DNA of 5,870 bases from Actinomycetes bacterium (lineage in GTDB: Bacteria > Actinomycetota > Actinomycetes > S36-B12 > UBA5976). The position numbers were made by a program, and so were the translations under genes. The stretch spans positions 1 through 5,870 of the forward strand of contig JAJXSV010000153.1 in assembly GCA_021784375.1 (NCBI GenBank), given 5' to 3'. Positions 5,830 to 5,870 of this stretch are shown here, piece after piece (the stretch's first letter is position 1; each line of letters opens with the position of its first letter). The notes under the pieces were generated by a model. It saw nothing but the letters and a program-made list of their open reading frames with translations, was not told the DNA's origin and made no database searches.

Positions 5830-5870
5830 GTGATCACTTTGGAAGACTGGGCTTTGATCCGCAGGCTTGC
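5830..5870 (+). CDS. istA: IS21-family transposase IstA, N-terminal fragment cut by the window edge
   Basis: Thirteen complete codons are visible from a GTG start, reading M(V)-I-T-L-E-D-W-A-L-I-R-R-L. This resembles the N-terminus of actinobacterial IS21-type IstA proteins (commonly M-I-T/S-V-E-D-W-A-E-I-R-R-L, from memory), which leads into a helix-turn-helix and then a DDE catalytic domain. The frame upstream is closed by a TGA at 5809-5811, and GTG 5830 is the only plausible start between them. A GGGG run lies immediately upstream, closer than usual. The start codon is embedded in a perfect 10-bp palindrome, agtgatcact (5829-5838). The fragment is short, but agreement with the repeats upstream makes the call reasonable. 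Whether the gene is intact cannot be seen. Confidence 0.7.
   Translation, partial: MITLEDWALIRRL

Larger units (their letters stand above)
5764..5870 (+). mobile_element. Left end of an IS21-family insertion sequence (truncated by the window)
   Basis: The segment begins at a candidate terminus tgtgtcgacg (tip uncertain by several bases) and holds two imperfect direct repeats followed by the start of an IstA-like transposase. IS21-family elements typically carry multiple copies of such transposase-binding repeats inside their ends and encode istA then istB. The right end, istB and the target duplication are outside the window, so the exact boundary cannot be fixed. The tip lies about 45 bp upstream of the cyclase start. 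Confidence 0.7.

Noticed and set aside
1..5870. A previously undescribed defence or mobile system
   Set aside because: All full-length genes belong to familiar families (betaine ABC transporter, BetA, GGDEF protein), and the right edge is an ordinary-looking IS end. Nothing supports a new multigene system.

Overview
The window is about two thirds G+C, with strong G/C preference at third codon positions, short intergenic gaps, GTG/TTG-type starts and G-rich Shine-Dalgarno sequences. Together with a Ser/Thr-rich lipoprotein and protein sequences of Gram-positive type, this suggests a high-GC actinobacterium. That assignment is inference; no rRNA or other marker gene is present.

Layout. Positions 2-4095 (plus strand) hold three co-directional genes that form a choline/glycine-betaine module. 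The first is the 3' part of a double-domain ProW/OpuAB-type ABC permease (2-1255, cut by the window edge). The second is an OpuAC/ProX-type substrate-binding lipoprotein (1363-2352). The third is a BetA-type choline dehydrogenase of the GMC family (about 2452-4095). The simple reading is that the lipoprotein captures a quaternary ammonium compound, the permease imports it with an ATPase not in the window, and BetA oxidises choline to betaine aldehyde, and possibly on to glycine betaine, for osmoprotection or as a carbon and nitrogen source. The ATPase, a betaine aldehyde dehydrogenase (BetB) and a regulator are not visible. Both gaps between the three genes are rich in stem-loops: two identical GCAA-loop hairpins plus two weaker ones after the permease, and a 19-bp hairpin with a UUCG loop before betA.

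On the minus strand, convergent with betA and separated from it by a shared hairpin at 4100-4129, is a membrane-bound diguanylate cyclase (4126-5718). It has a dCache-like extracytoplasmic sensor and an apparently intact GGEEF site and I-site. A functional link to betaine metabolism is not shown by the sequence.

From about 5764 to the right edge lies what looks like the left end of an IS21-family insertion sequence. It has two imperfect tandem repeats typical of such ends, then the first 13 complete codons of an IstA-like transposase reading rightwards out of the window. It sits less than 50 bp upstream of the diguanylate cyclase start and may have replaced or altered its promoter.

I see no CRISPR array, tRNA, rRNA, toxin-antitoxin or defence genes, and no clearly novel multigene system. 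The points most worth a second look are the intercistronic hairpins, the internal duplication in the permease, a Tyr at the expected second catalytic position of BetA, and the IS end upstream of the cyclase.
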